Of a DNA stretch of 64,000 nucleotides, positions 22,901-35,749 are shown in pieces. The stretch comes from Gnetum montanum (lineage: Eukaryota; Streptophyta; Gnetopsida; Gnetales; Gnetaceae): contig MNCI01005835.1 in NCBI GenBank assembly GCA_015680685.1, positions 1 to 64,000 of the forward strand. Direction: 5' to 3'. Position numbers and translations under genes: made by a program. The notes under the pieces were generated by a model. The model was given only the letters and a program-made list of their open reading frames with translations. It was not told the origin of the DNA and did no database searches. The number at the start of each line of letters is the position of its first letter. Position 1 is the stretch's first letter.

Positions 22901-25900
22901 TACCCGCACAACTGAATGAAAACTTTTCCTTAAGTAAACAAAAGGAGGAACAAATTTTTTACAAAATATTAGGAAGGTGTGGGATTATTGATTGACTCTA
23001 ACTACTAATTGACTCTAAGTGGCACAGTGGTGTGTACAAAAAATGACACAGTTACATAACAAAACAAAAACAAAATTTAAGGTGGCTCGATGTAGTTTGT
23101 ATTTTAGGCAGTGGTGGCTCTTCCATCAGCTTCTTCCCTTTGTTGTTAGGCTTCTAGAATTGATATCTGTTCAGGAGTGTCTAAAGTTTTTCTCTTCTGT
23201 CCTTGTCTTCTTTTTCATCTTCTCCCTCTACTAAGTATGGCATAGAGACTCTCTCAGTTTTAACTATTGCATTAGAATGTTGATTTTGCTGAAATTCGTA
23301 CATTTCTCCTAAGTAGCATTCTTCGTTGTTGGTTAGTGTAGGCCATAAAAGAGATGCTTAAAGTTGCATCTTTACAATGTCCTTGCTGTGAAGGTCCTCC
23401 TTCTGGTGGTCTGTTTGGGACCATCTACAATCAACAAGTGTTGAAATTATTAGCATGTTTTTATCAATTGTTTGTACTTTTCTACCTTGCTCATACCCTT
23501 GGTTAGATCAAGTTCCTATCATATTATGATTGTAGAGTTAGATAAATTTGCAAAAAAGGAACCCCTTAAATGTTATATCTTTTAGTTACTTATGACCTTC
23601 TTTTATTTTCCTTGCTTATTATGACCTAAAATAGTTGATATGATCTATTAGGAGTGTTATTTGAATCTTCCTGGCCTTAGTTTGATTAATTAACTTTAAG
23701 GTTCTTATTATCTCCTTGTACTTACCCTTTATAATATCTTTTGGGCATTAGGAATTTGTGGCTCAAATTTTCAAATTTTTGCTTATATTGCACAATGCAC
23801 CTTCCCACGATTAAGGTGAGCGCTCTGGGAGCAACATGATTTAAGAATTTTGGAAATCAAAGCTACAAGGATGAAGTTATGGCCTTTGGAAGCTAGTGTG
23901 CAAGAGGGTTGAGGAAAAACTACAAAAAATTCTCTTGCTACAAATGAGAGAAATGAAAAATTTCACTAACTCCCACATGTATATATACTATTTTATATGC
24001 ATGACATTGTAGATACGACATTGTAGGTGCCTACAAGATTGTAGCGACAATGTCATCGTTAAAAATTTCAAATTTTTCATTGATTTTTAAAGGGAAAAAA
24101 TGAGTCAAATGGAATGTCTGGAAGATGTGAAGCTAGTTTAGAGGGTCTTGGCTATTAATAATGCACAGTTTTCAAAAATTTGGCATTCAAAGTTCATGAA
24201 GAAGGAATCTCAGGCAACAAAGTTTATGGTATGGATAAGAAATGGATAATGAATTTTCGATATACAAAAAGATTATTAGATGATATGGGAAGTTTATTAG
24301 ATGTTTTGGAAGGCACAAGATGATGTGGACTTGCTTGGCAAGTATGAAATATAAAAGCTATACAAGTGGGCCCTCCCCAAAGCAGGCTTTAGTCCTTAGT
24401 GCCCTTGTATAGCCATGCCTAAAGTGTCCTTAGGCACTCAAGGAGTTGAATGTAAGACATACTTGTCTAGCAAAACACACATGTTAGTATTGCTAGATTG
24501 GGAAAATAACGCTACATTATACAAAACAAGAAGTTATGATTAAATATACAGTGAGGTGAGATGGACTATAGAAAATATTGTAGAACTTGGGACATGAGGT
24601 GTCTTACCATAGGCATAATGAATTTTTGTGTTTTATTAGTGGTTAAAGTAATCATCAGCCTTTCTGTCCAAGATTCAAACCAAGTCCAGACCACATTCCA
24701 GTGACATTGCATTATTTCATCTCTAAGAGTTACAACTGTAAGACTATCACTATTGTAAGGAGTATCATCACTTGGCATATTGTCCAAGGAAGGAGTTTAT
24801 TTATTGTGCTTATTATTATTATTTTTAGATTCCTGAGAAGTCACCTACCTTTAGGCATGGGTAACATGTCTTTCCAATGGGACCCCCAAAAATTTATTTT
24901 GTGCATGAATTTTATTTTTTAACAATGTCAACCTTACCAAAGGGCTACCTTCAGGCATGGGTAACATGTCTTTCTAGTGACATGGTAAGTCAACACTTAT
25001 TGTACTCTTACTTCCATTTTTCATTAGATCTACAAGGATATAATACTTCTTTAGCAACAGGATAGAACTCATAGCAGCAATATGAGAAAATCCTCAAATC
25101 CCCTTGACGTCATACCCTTTACATTCCTAGTTGGTTCTTCAATTTTTTGTCTAGGCATAATGATCACAAGTTTATTCTTAGTTTGATGATGGAAAGAATA
25201 TCATTATGGTCATGGTAAGGACCTCTTAGTATTGGAATGGATGGATGGGTGATGTGGTCTCACTGTACAAATAATCAATCCCTTATGATTTGATAACATA
25301 GAGAAATCTTCACCTTATTGGGGCTACATCTTACTTTATTCAATGTGTTTTATTCAAAATTGATAGAAATATGTAGAAGTAGCATGTAAACAAAGTATAA
25401 AAATTGTAAAAGATGTTAAGAATGAAACTGATTAAAAAGAATGATAATGACTAAAAAGAAGTAGAAAATATCAAAAAATTACAAATGGCTTAAGAAATGG
25501 AAAAACTATAAAAGAATGAAAAGATATTAAAGAATGTAGAAATTGGTAAGAAATTTGAAAAGGCATAACAAAAAATTAGAAATCAAAAAGAAATTGTAAA
25601 AAAAAAGGCTAAAAAATGCTTATTAATTCCTTTATCATGATAGGTATCTCCCCCATGACTGAACCCATGGGTGAGTGTGCAAAAAATGGACCCTAGTTCC
25701 CCTGGATCATACACTTGAGGTTTCTCACTTACCATCCTTAGTGACTTAGTCGTTTGGTTATTGTCCTAGGTAATTGTATTTGCATCATTTAAGTCCTTAT
25801 TTCCTCTATCTAATGGTGTATGATTATGATTTAATATTTTCATTTGTAAGTTCTCAGTTGGGGTCATTTTCTTAGAAGAGGAGTTAGGAAGTGGTTTAGA

Positions 25901-26300
25901 TGTTTTCATGAATGTTTTAGACAATTCTTAGTTCTCAATTTTTGGCCATTGGGTGCTTTTGGTTTAGTGGCCCATGCTTTTGTTTGTCCACATACTTGTT
26001 TTTCACATCTGTTGTGGGTTGGTATAGGGATTATGTTAATATTTTGAACTTTCAGCCCACAACTACACCCCTTATAATTATTGGTGATGCATGAAATTGC
26101 CTATCTCTTCACAGTGATAGGTTAATTTGTTATGTTTTGCATGGAAGTGGTAATGGGTGTTGGCTCTTGTGTAGGATTGGGAGACATTATTTTGGTGAGG
26201 AAGGATGTTGTGTCTGGTTGGCCTTGTGCTGGTTTTGATGAGCTAGTAGGTCTATGAGTTTTGTGCTCATGTGTGGAAACTATCCTAAAGAAAGGACATT
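22901..26300 (-). other. Element B 3' internal noncoding region
   Basis: No coding sequence is recognisable. It holds a polypurine tract next to the LTR, a 23-bp block GTGGGCCCTCCCCAAAGCAG (24366 on) shared with C, D and E, and the motif GCATGGGTAACATGTCTTTC twice (about 24855 and 24957). An A-rich tract (T-rich in sense) is at 25380-25625, and a CTCCCCCATGACTG block at about 25648 also lies next to the integrase end in C and the break in D. Confidence 0.7.
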
Positions 26301-28158
26301 TTTGAGACTGTGGTTAAGATCTACTAGCATTATCATTTTTGTGTATGTTTGTAGGACAAGTGACATTTTTCCGTTGATGGTGTGATGCCAATTCTTCTTG
26401 TGTTGGTGGTGGTGACATATGGTGGAGGGTAGTGTAAGAATATTGAGGATGTGACAGATGATAAGAGGTGTGAGATGGTGATCCCATAGGAGATGCTACG
26501 GGTTGATGATATTCAAGAGAGTGATAGTAGTGATTTGAGGTAGAGGAAGTAGAATCATTTGGAGAAATAGGTTGTTGAATATAGTAGTCATATGGGTCTG
26601 GTTGGCAATAAGGGTATTGTTGGTTTGTTAATGGCACAACTATGGGTTTTGCCACTGTGGTTGATAGTAGTGTTGAGGCAAATAAGAAATCCCACTAGAA
26701 TAGTACAGTTGGTTGTAGAACTGTCTATAATTATCTTGTGAGTAAGGTAATTTCCCAAGCATTTGCTTTTGTACAAACTTGAGATTCAAAGCAAAAGCCC
26801 CAAACTCTTGTTTCCTACTTGTTTGTTCTTTTTCCTCTTCTTGTTTTGATCACTTGATCCTTTTTACATTATCCTCTTCTCTATGATTTTCACGCAAGTC
26901 GTCACTTGATCATTTATCAACTCCCACATCTTATTTATCCTTGCTTCAAGTTTAGCGATAGACTTTTGTATTGGCAAGGTTTGTGGTGAAATCACCTCAT
27001 CAAGAGTTACTTCTTTTTCCTTATCATAGATATGGATGCCCTTCTTTTAAGAGTTGGATCCTAGTTATATTCCTCTACATTTTCTCATTTACATAACTCT
27101 CTTTCTTCTTTTGCTACTTGGTCAGCTAGCCTTTGTATCTGATGGGCTTTCAATTCGAATAATTGACCTTGGGCATAAATCCCAAGGGTCTTTCTTGTTT
27201 GGTTACTAAGTCCATTTATGATGTGAAAAAGCTACTCTTTTTGAGAAAAATCATGGCCTAGACATCTATGTAGTAGTGAATAGTATCTATCCAAGGCCAC
27301 ATCCAAGGATTCATGTTTTTCTTACCTCCATCCTTGGATTTGTTTTCTTAGTTTGGACAATATCACATAGGTTTTCTCGTTGAAGAGTTTTAGCATTATG
27401 GACCATTGATGGATTGAATTTGGTTCCAATGATCTATACCAACTTTCAACTTCGTCAATTAGTGTCCTAGGAAAGAGCTCAAGCCTTTGCCACTTACTCT
27501 TGATATTCTACAAAGCACAAGCATCATGGAAGGCTTGTAAGTGATGTTATGGATCAGATTTATAACCTCCCACAAATTTAGAGATGTTATTCATATTAAG
27601 CCTTTTGATGCAACTTTTCCTATGGTGCTTATGAGGTATTCTAACTACTTCCATTGTCTACATCATGCTCTTAGTAGCCAACAAAGGTTCATCATCATCA
27701 GACATGTTGTGGTAATGATTTCTATTTCTATTTTTCTGATTATGATGATCTCATCTATTTCTATTTTTATCTTCATCTTGACCCCTTAGTATATCTCTAT
27801 TTTTGTATCTATGTTCATCTTTGTCAGAACTAGACATGGAAGAGGAAGAGGAAGATGGTGAACTAGGAGAATTGCCATGGCTCATATATTTTTCCCTTTG
27901 GTCCCTGGATGTATCTCTTCTAGGTTTGGAGGAGGTCCTAGCTCTTAAGGCCCTCCTTGTTCTAGGATTTACTTCATATCCTCTAGGATTGTTTGCATTA
28001 GTTGAATGTAGTCTTTGAGTGTATTAAGGGTCTAAATGAGCATACGAAACCCTTGCTTATGGTTGTTCACTTCAATTTTCTTCAATATATATCCTATTAT
28101 TTCTCCTACTAGTGTTTTTATCGTATGATGCATTATTGAACCTATGTGAAGAAGACAT
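26300..28158 (-). pseudogene. gag: Element B gag, frameshifted
   Basis: The start codon is at 28158, 113 nt from the primer site, reading MSSSHRFNNAS. The capsid core reads in broken frames at 27100-27560 (LGIYAQGQLFELKAHQIQ; WSIMLKLFNEK), matching the Retrotrans_gag region of A, D and E. No CX2C knuckle was found after it. The tail YPYCQPDPYDYYIQQPISP (26520-26640) is the same Pro/Tyr-rich segment as in A and D. Several stops are present. Confidence 0.8.
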
Positions 28159-28271
28159 GGTTTTGTTTGAAAATGTGTGTGACTTAAAATAGTAATAGTT
28201 TCTAAGAGATAGATTGTTAATACCTTTATAAAGATCATGTACAATATAACTAATCTAGATAACTAGCACCA

Positions 28272-28289
28272 TCCCTGGCAATGGTGCCA
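28272..28289 (-). promoter_or_regulatory. Element B primer-binding site (tRNA-Asp type)
   Basis: The minus strand reads TGGCACCATTGCCAGGGA, matching the tRNA-Asp 3' complement except for two G-to-A changes typical of methyl-CpG decay and one further difference. Confidence 0.85.
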
Positions 28290-28290
28290 A

Positions 28291-29161
28291 TGATGAGCGA
28301 TAGGTATCCCCTACATTCAACTATATGAATCATAAGTGTTCACGTGGAATCTAGTTGAATTCCATGGATGGGACTAGTTGTGGCATCTATATCATTAAGC
28401 ATTGATTGCAAGACACTGTCTTCCCGCTTGGACTAGTGTTAGCTTTGTCATGTATGGTTTAATCCAAAGTGAGGCATATGATAATTGATGTTGTTAGGCC
28501 TTGATTACTCCTAGTAATAAACATAAGTGGGAATGAAATTTAGTCCTAAGTCTAAGTAATGACGGTAATGTAAATCTACTCTAGCCTAGAGCAATGAGCA
28601 TCTAGTCCTGGCTTATTATACATGCCTTGGGCTCCTATAACTGTTATTGGGTTACCAAGCATTATGCTGCTAGGCGAACCAAGCAATAACACTACTAGGA
28701 TTACCAAATGATTACACTTGAACGCTTGAAACCGGTTGTACTCATTTCTCTTTACTAATGAACAAGTAAAGTAAAATACTTGGAAATATAAATGATTAAA
28801 TGAAGAAAATAGTAAAAACTATGCTAAGTAAAACAGTAAAACTAAATGGATGTTGTAATGATGAAAAACAATCTCAATCTTTATTTTTGAACATGAACTG
28901 TGCCCAAGTACACTTCACTCGAATATAGATTCCGTACAATCGCTTAACACCATACTACGAGCATTCACTCTATCACTAAAGCTATGAAAACAAACTGCAA
29001 GAGTCTACCTAAGGATGGAGTGGAAAGTTATTTGGATCATGTTCCCAAGTGCTGTATTTATAGTTAGGCAAGCATCCTGCAATATCAGATATCCGATGAC
29101 GTAGCATGTGCTCGAATATTAGGAATCTGATATCTTAGCCTACGAAAAACATGATTTATCA
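28291..29161 (-). repeat. Element B 5' LTR (871 bp)
   Basis: Paired with 22011-22900, same ends, about 19 bp shorter. GATATCGGATATC-type palindromes lie at 29080-29140, next to TATTTATAG (29055-29065), the TATA region in sense orientation. Confidence 0.88.
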
Positions 29162-29604
29162 CCTGTGATCTATAGTCACTCACAATTTGATAAAAAGTAA
29201 GTTTTCAAAAAAGGTGGAAAGACCAATGGTCAGTGAATGTTAAGGGTCATTCCTATGATTATAAAAGATTAAATATGGCTTAAGAAAGATTACTAAATGC
29301 TATTTGTGCCTTCTAAGCTTGAGATAGTGAGTGTGGGGTCTTCTTGAGTATTGTGTAAGACTGATCATCCTCTTGATGGTCCTCCTTGTATTGTGAGAGT
29401 TGAGTGAGGGTTTGATTTGTTGATTGTTTGTCATTGGAAATATTTCACTTCCATTTGTGCATTGTATTTCTTTCCTTTTGAGAAAGAATAAAGTTCTTTA
29501 TTTTTTTATCTTGTTCAATTTTGGTTTGATTTTTGATCTTTGACTCTTGAGTGAGCTTGGATTGTGAAATCCAAAGGAGCTCCTCACTATCTTGGTATCA
29601 AAGC
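29162..29604 (+). repeat. LTR fragment with tRNA-Met primer site
   Basis: TGGTATCAAAGC at 29593-29604 is the plant initiator tRNA-Met primer site with one change. The AT-rich stretch before it (TTTGAGAAAGAATAAAG, then the TTGTGAAATCC leader end) is U5-like. This is the 5' end of a different LTR element (Copia or chromovirus type). Only a short internal stretch follows and no ORF is recognisable. The left end was cut by element B. Confidence 0.55.
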
Positions 29605-31440
29605 AATTATGATAGAGTGGGCAATGGGAATTGATAAGTTTTATTATATAATGATTATATCAATTTTTGTCTCTTTGACAATGAAATTGATTTGTTTTCT
29701 ATTGATTCAAGTTTATTTAGTAGTAAGCAACAATAGGTAAAAATATTAAGAAAAATAAAAGGAATAGTAAGGAAATGACCCAACAAAATAAAAGGGCACT
29801 ATGACAATTAATACACCTTAGTAGAAATGCTAGGAAACTCATCTAGCCTTTGCCTAAGCTCCACACCACTCTATTAGCCCATTGCTTAGCCTAATGTTTA
29901 GTTAGCCACTATTAGTTGTAGGTGTAGCCCTGTAGAAGCACTCTTCTATCTGTTGGTGATTGTTTGGTGCTAGACCGCTAGTGTGGGGTTCACTTCCAAG
30001 TCTTGCGACCTTGGAAAGTCATGGGATCGAAGGTGTTCTTCAAACAAGATTTAGGTGCTTGCTAGTCTCTAGCAACACCAAGGCCCAGATACCTCCAAAT
30101 AGACTCAGTGGTTATGTAATGAACTAAACATTAGTATGTGTTTGCTATTATGAATGTTGAAATGGTTGGGTTGTGTGTGAAATTGTAATTGGCTATCATA
30201 AAAAAGATCCAACTATCTTTGTCAAATACTATGAGTTGTTGGAGATTCCTATCTTGTTCGATCACTTAGTCTATATGGTCCCTATAGTATGATACTTGTA
30301 ACAAATAAAGTTTTGTAAAACTTTTTGACCACAATTCTACCAATCTACTCCTAGTTTCTCCCAAAAAGAAAGTTCTACAAGAAAACTAGAAATAGAGCAG
30401 AATTTAATGGACTTAGAAAGAGAAAAAAGAAGAAGAATTGTGTGAAATCTTAAATATTTAAGCAAGATAAATTGACATGAGGAAACACTTTACAATAAAG
30501 CTATTTCTAATTCAATAACTATGAATTATCCAAACTTTCTGAGCTCAACAAACAATTTCATGAAGACAATCTTATTATACTACCAAAAATCGTTGCATAA
30601 ATGACAAAGTACGAGTCTCTATTTTGGCTAGTTAATAGTTGTCAAAGATTACATTCAACAAAGTTGTCAAAAAAAAAATTGACAATTTCTAAATTGAAAT
30701 GCCAAGGCAATACATTTTAAAAATAAAGAAGCTATTTTATTCATTTCAAAATTCCAAAGATTTTCCTAGATTCTCTATGCTCAAAACAGGCAATTTCATT
30801 AAGACATTATTATTAAATTGCTCTTGAGGCTTTTCAACAACATAAGCTCTTCTATGGCAAATCTTAATAAAAGTCTAATATTGCGCAAAAATAGAGCTAT
30901 GAAAGCAACCTAAGAAAAATCCCAAAGCTAAATGCCAAGAACGATACTATCTAAATCATTAGCTAAGCAACTAAAACAAAATGGGAAAGAATGAACTCAC
31001 AAGATTATAACAACAAAGTTGAATTGATGTGTTTAGCAAGCTATGCTTTTACAATCTTACTTCACCCAATCTTTTCCCCCTTTTTTTTACTCTACCTTTG
31101 AAGCCCTTTTATAGTGGCTTTGTGTAGTTACAATAATCATAAAAAGTTAAGGGTATTACAAATATCCAGGGGATTAATTTAGCAAATATCACAGGAAGTT
31201 ATAAAAATAAGGGAAAAACATACCATTGTTGGCAAGTGTCTCATTCCAAATATCAAGGAGAGATAGTTATCTATAGAAAATTTCAATTTCCCAAAAATTA
31301 AATTTACTAAGTATTTGTAAATCCTTTCTTTCTCAAACCTTAAACCTACCTTTCTTTTTACGCTTCTTTTTACATTTGAAAGTTTGGTGCATGTAATTTA
31401 ATCTTTCACAATATTCATCAGGAAAACCCTGTATATACAT
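29605..31440. other. Repeat-derived DNA without a gene
   Basis: A/T-rich with no convincing coding frame. At 29950-30040 a GGTGCTAGACCGCTAGTG ... CATGGGATCGAAGG arrangement has the spacing of degraded Pol III A and B boxes and may be a third SINE type. At 31100-31118 the complement of CCACTATAAAAGGGC is a minus-strand TATA box like those of LTRs. Both are weak calls. Confidence 0.3.
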
Positions 31441-33030
31441 CGTTATACATCATGTTTGATGTATCATCATTTTTTTGTAAGGTTCATAGGTCCTGTGTCC
31501 ACTGTATCACGAATCACGTTGCCTCCAATCTTAGTCAATAAGTGGTTCCACCATTTGCCTTCATTCCATCGTCATCTCTGCCCTGCAACCACAGATGCCA
31601 TGAAAACCTCTGCCAATGGATTCTCAGAACCGTGCCTCCATCTTTAATGGCAGATTTCACGCTTAAGTGCCTGTCGGCAACGATGTAAAAAGAGGTACAT
31701 AATTGCTGTTTGCCCCTGCCGTCGGGGAATATGCCGTCTATACACCTTCACCACCTTGGTGGCCGTCTTCCCGCTGTGCCTTGTGGTCTGTTTTCATTGC
31801 CACAACTAGCCCTGTGTTCCATATCTGTCTTTGGTTCATCGTGAAGTATTTTCATGTTGCTTCTTGGATGCAAATTTTGAAAAGGTTTCTCGTCCGCGTG
31901 GCCTTTAACATTATCATGGTAGCAACGGCTTTCAATCCCTTACTGCCGTTTGATTGCCGTTAACGATAATATGTTCTGCATAATTTCCTAGTGACTCAAA
32001 CAGGAATTTATTTTTATTTGATGCCCTAAGGCGATGCTTGTCCTAGAATTTTTTTTTTCAATTTCTTTGTGATTTCTTATTGATACAATTTCATCCGTTT
32101 TCAGTTCATGAATTGACTGTTAACACAGAACCTTATGTTTTTAAAACTTTTTCTCTTCTGAGTTGTACGATTTGTGCACAGTTTTGGCCAAGTACCAAGC
32201 CTTTGAACATTTTATGGTTATTTGTTTTATTTTCTTATGGTTGGATTGATTTTTTTAGAACTGTTATTATCATTTCAGCAATCTTGCTAACTGTAGTAGT
32301 AATTTGTTATTTATAAGCTACTTGGAACAGAAGAATTTCCAACCTTATCTTTGTTGCTTAAAGGCAGAAACATTCTTGAACTGTTAAAATATCAAACACG
32401 TAATGGTTTTGTGCAGAGCCATCTTGTATAGGGAATAAAATACCTTGTGCATTTCCGGTACAAACATGAATTCCAAGAAAAATACCAATTTGCAACCTAT
32501 GGCTTGCCACTAAACTTTCATAACCTCTATAATCTAAACTTTTGCTTTTTTCTACCTTGGCATTATAAATACTTAAGCCAGAAGTGTAACCTTGAAGGTA
32601 CTCTCCATTCATTTTTCCCTCAATAGTGGTCATGATTTAATCATGCCTTATCTTATTGCCCTCAAGTAAATAATCTAACTCTTTGTATACTAGCTTTTTT
32701 CTTCCAATCACCTTTAGAAACTACATTGGGCAATTTAGTCTTGATCATGATATTTTAAATAAAACACTACTTCATTAAATGGTGTAAATGTGACAACACT
32801 ATCTAACTAGGTATCCAGATAGGATGGGCTGGGTCCACGATCTTAGGTCAAGATTAGGATAGTCACATGAAAACGATTCAAAAGAACAAGTAAACCTTAT
32901 CATAGGCAAATTTGGAAATCATTTTTTATCATTTAGGGTTTGATAAGGATTGCTTAGTTTGTTTGTAACACCATTATAGGACTTCTTGAGGATTTAATGA
33001 CCAAGTCCTCAACAATAGCATAGGCAAAGG
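31441..33030. other. GC-richer island and an unrecognised 91-codon frame
   Basis: 31440-31980 is clearly richer in GC and CpG than its surroundings (several GCCGTC/CCGTT words), with two open plus-strand frames whose translations I do not recognise. 32358-32633 (minus) is open for 91 codons (MTTIEGKMNGEYLQGYTSG start). It looks protein-like, with balanced composition, but I cannot assign it. It may be an exon remnant or gene fragment captured among transposons. Confidence 0.3.
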
Positions 33031-33059
33031 TAAAGATGGGTTTCAATTATGAAAAAATC

Positions 33060-34160
33060 ATTGATAATTTTGTCCTTATAATTTGCCTTTTTCTATCTTT
33101 ACAGACTTCCAAGATTGAGCAGTTGAAAATCACCCAATACCACCCAAAGGTAGAATTTATGGAATGGGTTGAGGCCATTGATCCATGCATTTAGGAGTAG
33201 ATCGAGATACTAGGGTATCATGTCTTTCTTAAACCTTTGATTAATTGGTTCTACTAGGAGAAAATATTTGAGTTCTACATGAACTTGAAGGTGCATAAGA
33301 CATAAACTAAGCTAGGGGTGTGCTACTTGGTTTTCTCTATTTGAAAAACCAAGGTAAGAATTATAGCCACTAGCTTGCATTAGTGGTTTGGCCTACCATG
33401 TGAGGGTGAGGACATTTTTTCGTCCAAAGGCTAGCACTAAGGAGAAATATGACCTCTTTCGCTAGTTTATTTATGAATTGGACAATACCATGATACAACT
33501 GCAAGGGGTAAATGTGCTAAATCTTTCGCTAGAGCACTGTGTGATGACAAGAATGGTTATTACAAATATCCTATTGTCGACACATATTTCCTATGTTGTC
33601 AACCCATCTTTATGCATCATGAAGGCCTTCAAGTATAGGAAGAAGGTTAACTACGCCTACCTACTTACCACTACTTGGTCTACCACTACAATGATGAGGT
33701 ACTAAGGTTGTATTATCCTTTTCTTATTTTTGCCATATTAAAAAAAGTAGAAATTTTGGAGTTGGCTCTAGGTACCAAGGCAATAATGCTGCTACTAAAG
33801 AAGGATAACTTGGGAAGATTACTAAAGTTCTACACTAAGTTGAGGCCTTTCATCATGGAATCTGAGGAGTTGAGTTCCATGGTAGTCCAACAGGGGATGA
33901 AGGATCAAACATTCTACAAAGAGATGCACCAACAACTTCATGAGGTCTAGTCCAGAGAGTAAGCAATTTTGGAGGTTCGTCAAATAGTCACAACGATACC
34001 TTTTGCTTTAGGTCATTATGTTACTGACATAATGAAGCAGTTAAGACCTTTGATCTAGGACAATGAGGAAGGAGGTAAGCCTTCCCACTTCAATGAAGAA
34101 GATAGCATGGAGGTTAAGGGAAGTGCTATGGCTTGGGAAGCCTAATCAAAATTGATTCTA
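33060..34160 (+). pseudogene. Decayed ORF resembling plant-transposon-protein domain
   Basis: After a splice-acceptor-like TTTACAG the frames read VEFMEWVEAID, FEFYMNLKVH, then WFGLPCEGEDIF (about 33390-33425) and ELDNTMIQLQGVN (33475 on). The order, a short helical block, an E-F-Y-x-N-L segment and a fxLP segment, resembles the putative plant transposon protein domain of gypsy accessory ORFs and the ORF of element F (61216-61830). A Lys/Glu/Gln-rich tail follows to about 33950. Many stops. The assignment is by pattern only. Confidence 0.4.
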
Positions 34161-35740
34161 TTGCTTTTGTTGTTAATCATGAGGAATATTTGTGATTATA
34201 TGTATATAGAGCAAATGGTGACAAGTTGAATGTTATTGTGTTTTGGAACAGAAAAGGATTATGAACTTTAAGCTTTCTAAAATGCAGTCCTTTTCTTTTG
34301 TTATGACTATTTTAATATAATTGTGGTTTATAAGAATTTAGAATCTAATGAACGGTTGATCCTTGTACAGAAATGGTAACATGTTCATAGCTTATTTTGA
34401 TGATTATGATTAAAGGAATGAGGTAGCTGAGGTTTTAGAATAGTTTAAGGTTATATTGTCTATCTCATGTTTAAATTTGCGATTTGCTATTCTGTGTTAT
34501 TCATAGGGCCATGTAGTGTCTATTTATGTTTCATTATCTATGTTCAATGTTTGACATAATAGCTTTTCTAAACTATTCTTAATGTTATAAATTATGTAGG
34601 CTTTACTAGCATTATTTTGCCTTGTTTGGCCAAGCATTGGCCAACGGCTAATAGGGGACTCTGATAAGTTTCATTAGGCTCCATTTAATCAAATTAAAAA
34701 TAATTAAATATTTTTTTGACATTTGTTTGTATCACTAGGCATTGATTCAATTGATGATCCATGATGTACATATTAACTTGCTTTTTAAGTGTATTTATTA
34801 TAGGACATAGCTTGGGCAATATCAATTAGGAATTCAGAGTTTGGATATTGATCTTCACTACACAAGTGATGTCAGGCAAGATCGAGGTTTAGAATTTTCA
34901 AAATTTACCCATCAATTCGAATCAATCCAGTGATGGATGACGATGTAGTTATAATTCATTGATGAACACTGTAGATCGATTAAAAGTAGCATTGAAAGCT
35001 TAAAAGGAGATTTTTGGGTATCAATTGACATTAATTCTATGGCTTGACATTATTACTTTATTCATTACAAGAAATCATACCAAAATTTCATTACAAGAAA
35101 TCATACCAAGAGGAAGTCCCAATGACATATTAATAGAATTGTATCAATCTTCACTACTAGAAGCAATGTTTGATGACATCACTATTCAATTTTGTTGTAG
35201 TTATCATTTTCTACTTAATAATCCTAATTTTGGGATTCCTTTTGTATGCAAGGATGCTATTATCCCTAGGGAGGGGATACTGATTCATACCCCATTGAAA
35301 CTCCAAGTCCCTTTGAAGTAATTATTTGATTTTCAAAAACTAAAGAAGTTAGTTAGGCCTTATGGTAACCTATCAACCATTAGATTTCATAGGAGGCTAT
35401 TGAAGTCACTACATTGTGAACACAACAAGGTAGGATCACAAGTTGGGTGATATCTCCCTTGTGCTCTTTGATTTTGTGTTTTGTATTTTGTACTTAAATT
35501 TTAATTAGACTTAATCATAGATTTTCATTTTGAGTTTGAGTTAGAAACCAAGATGGAAATTTATGATTTGGCTTATGAGTGATAGTCATAAGTCTAGAAT
35601 TAATTTGATATTGGGGTTTAATCATTCTTTTGTCTTAATGATCTTTTGACTTTTCAACCATTCCTCCATGGATACGACTCATGAGTTGGTCATAGACAAG
35701 GTGGCATTGTAGCAATGAAGGTAATCTAGCACCAAATTTT
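34161..35740 (+). other. 3' end and LTR-like region after the decayed ORF
   Basis: A purine run AATAGGGGACTC at 34649-34661 is followed by TGATAAGTTT (34662), the arrangement of a polypurine tract and an LTR start in plus orientation. Within it a 24-26-bp direct repeat TTCATTACAAGAAATCATACC occurs twice at 35059-35110. A 98-codon open frame at 35025-35321 is not recognisable. The LTR end was not found. Confidence 0.3.
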
Positions 35741-35749
35741 GGCTAGCAT

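Larger units (their letters stand above)
22011..29161 (-). mobile_element. Element B: gypsy LTR retrotransposon lacking pol
   Basis: A complete minus-strand element with LTRs at 22011-22900 and 28291-29161. The flanking pentamers CTTGT (22006-22010) and CCTGT (29162-29166) are a target-site duplication with one mismatch. The primer site is tRNA-Asp type. Only gag is coding (26300-28158). Between gag and the 3' LTR are 3.4 kb with no protease, RT or integrase, but with the A/T-rich tract and conserved noncoding blocks also found in C, D and E. It is non-autonomous. Confidence 0.9.
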
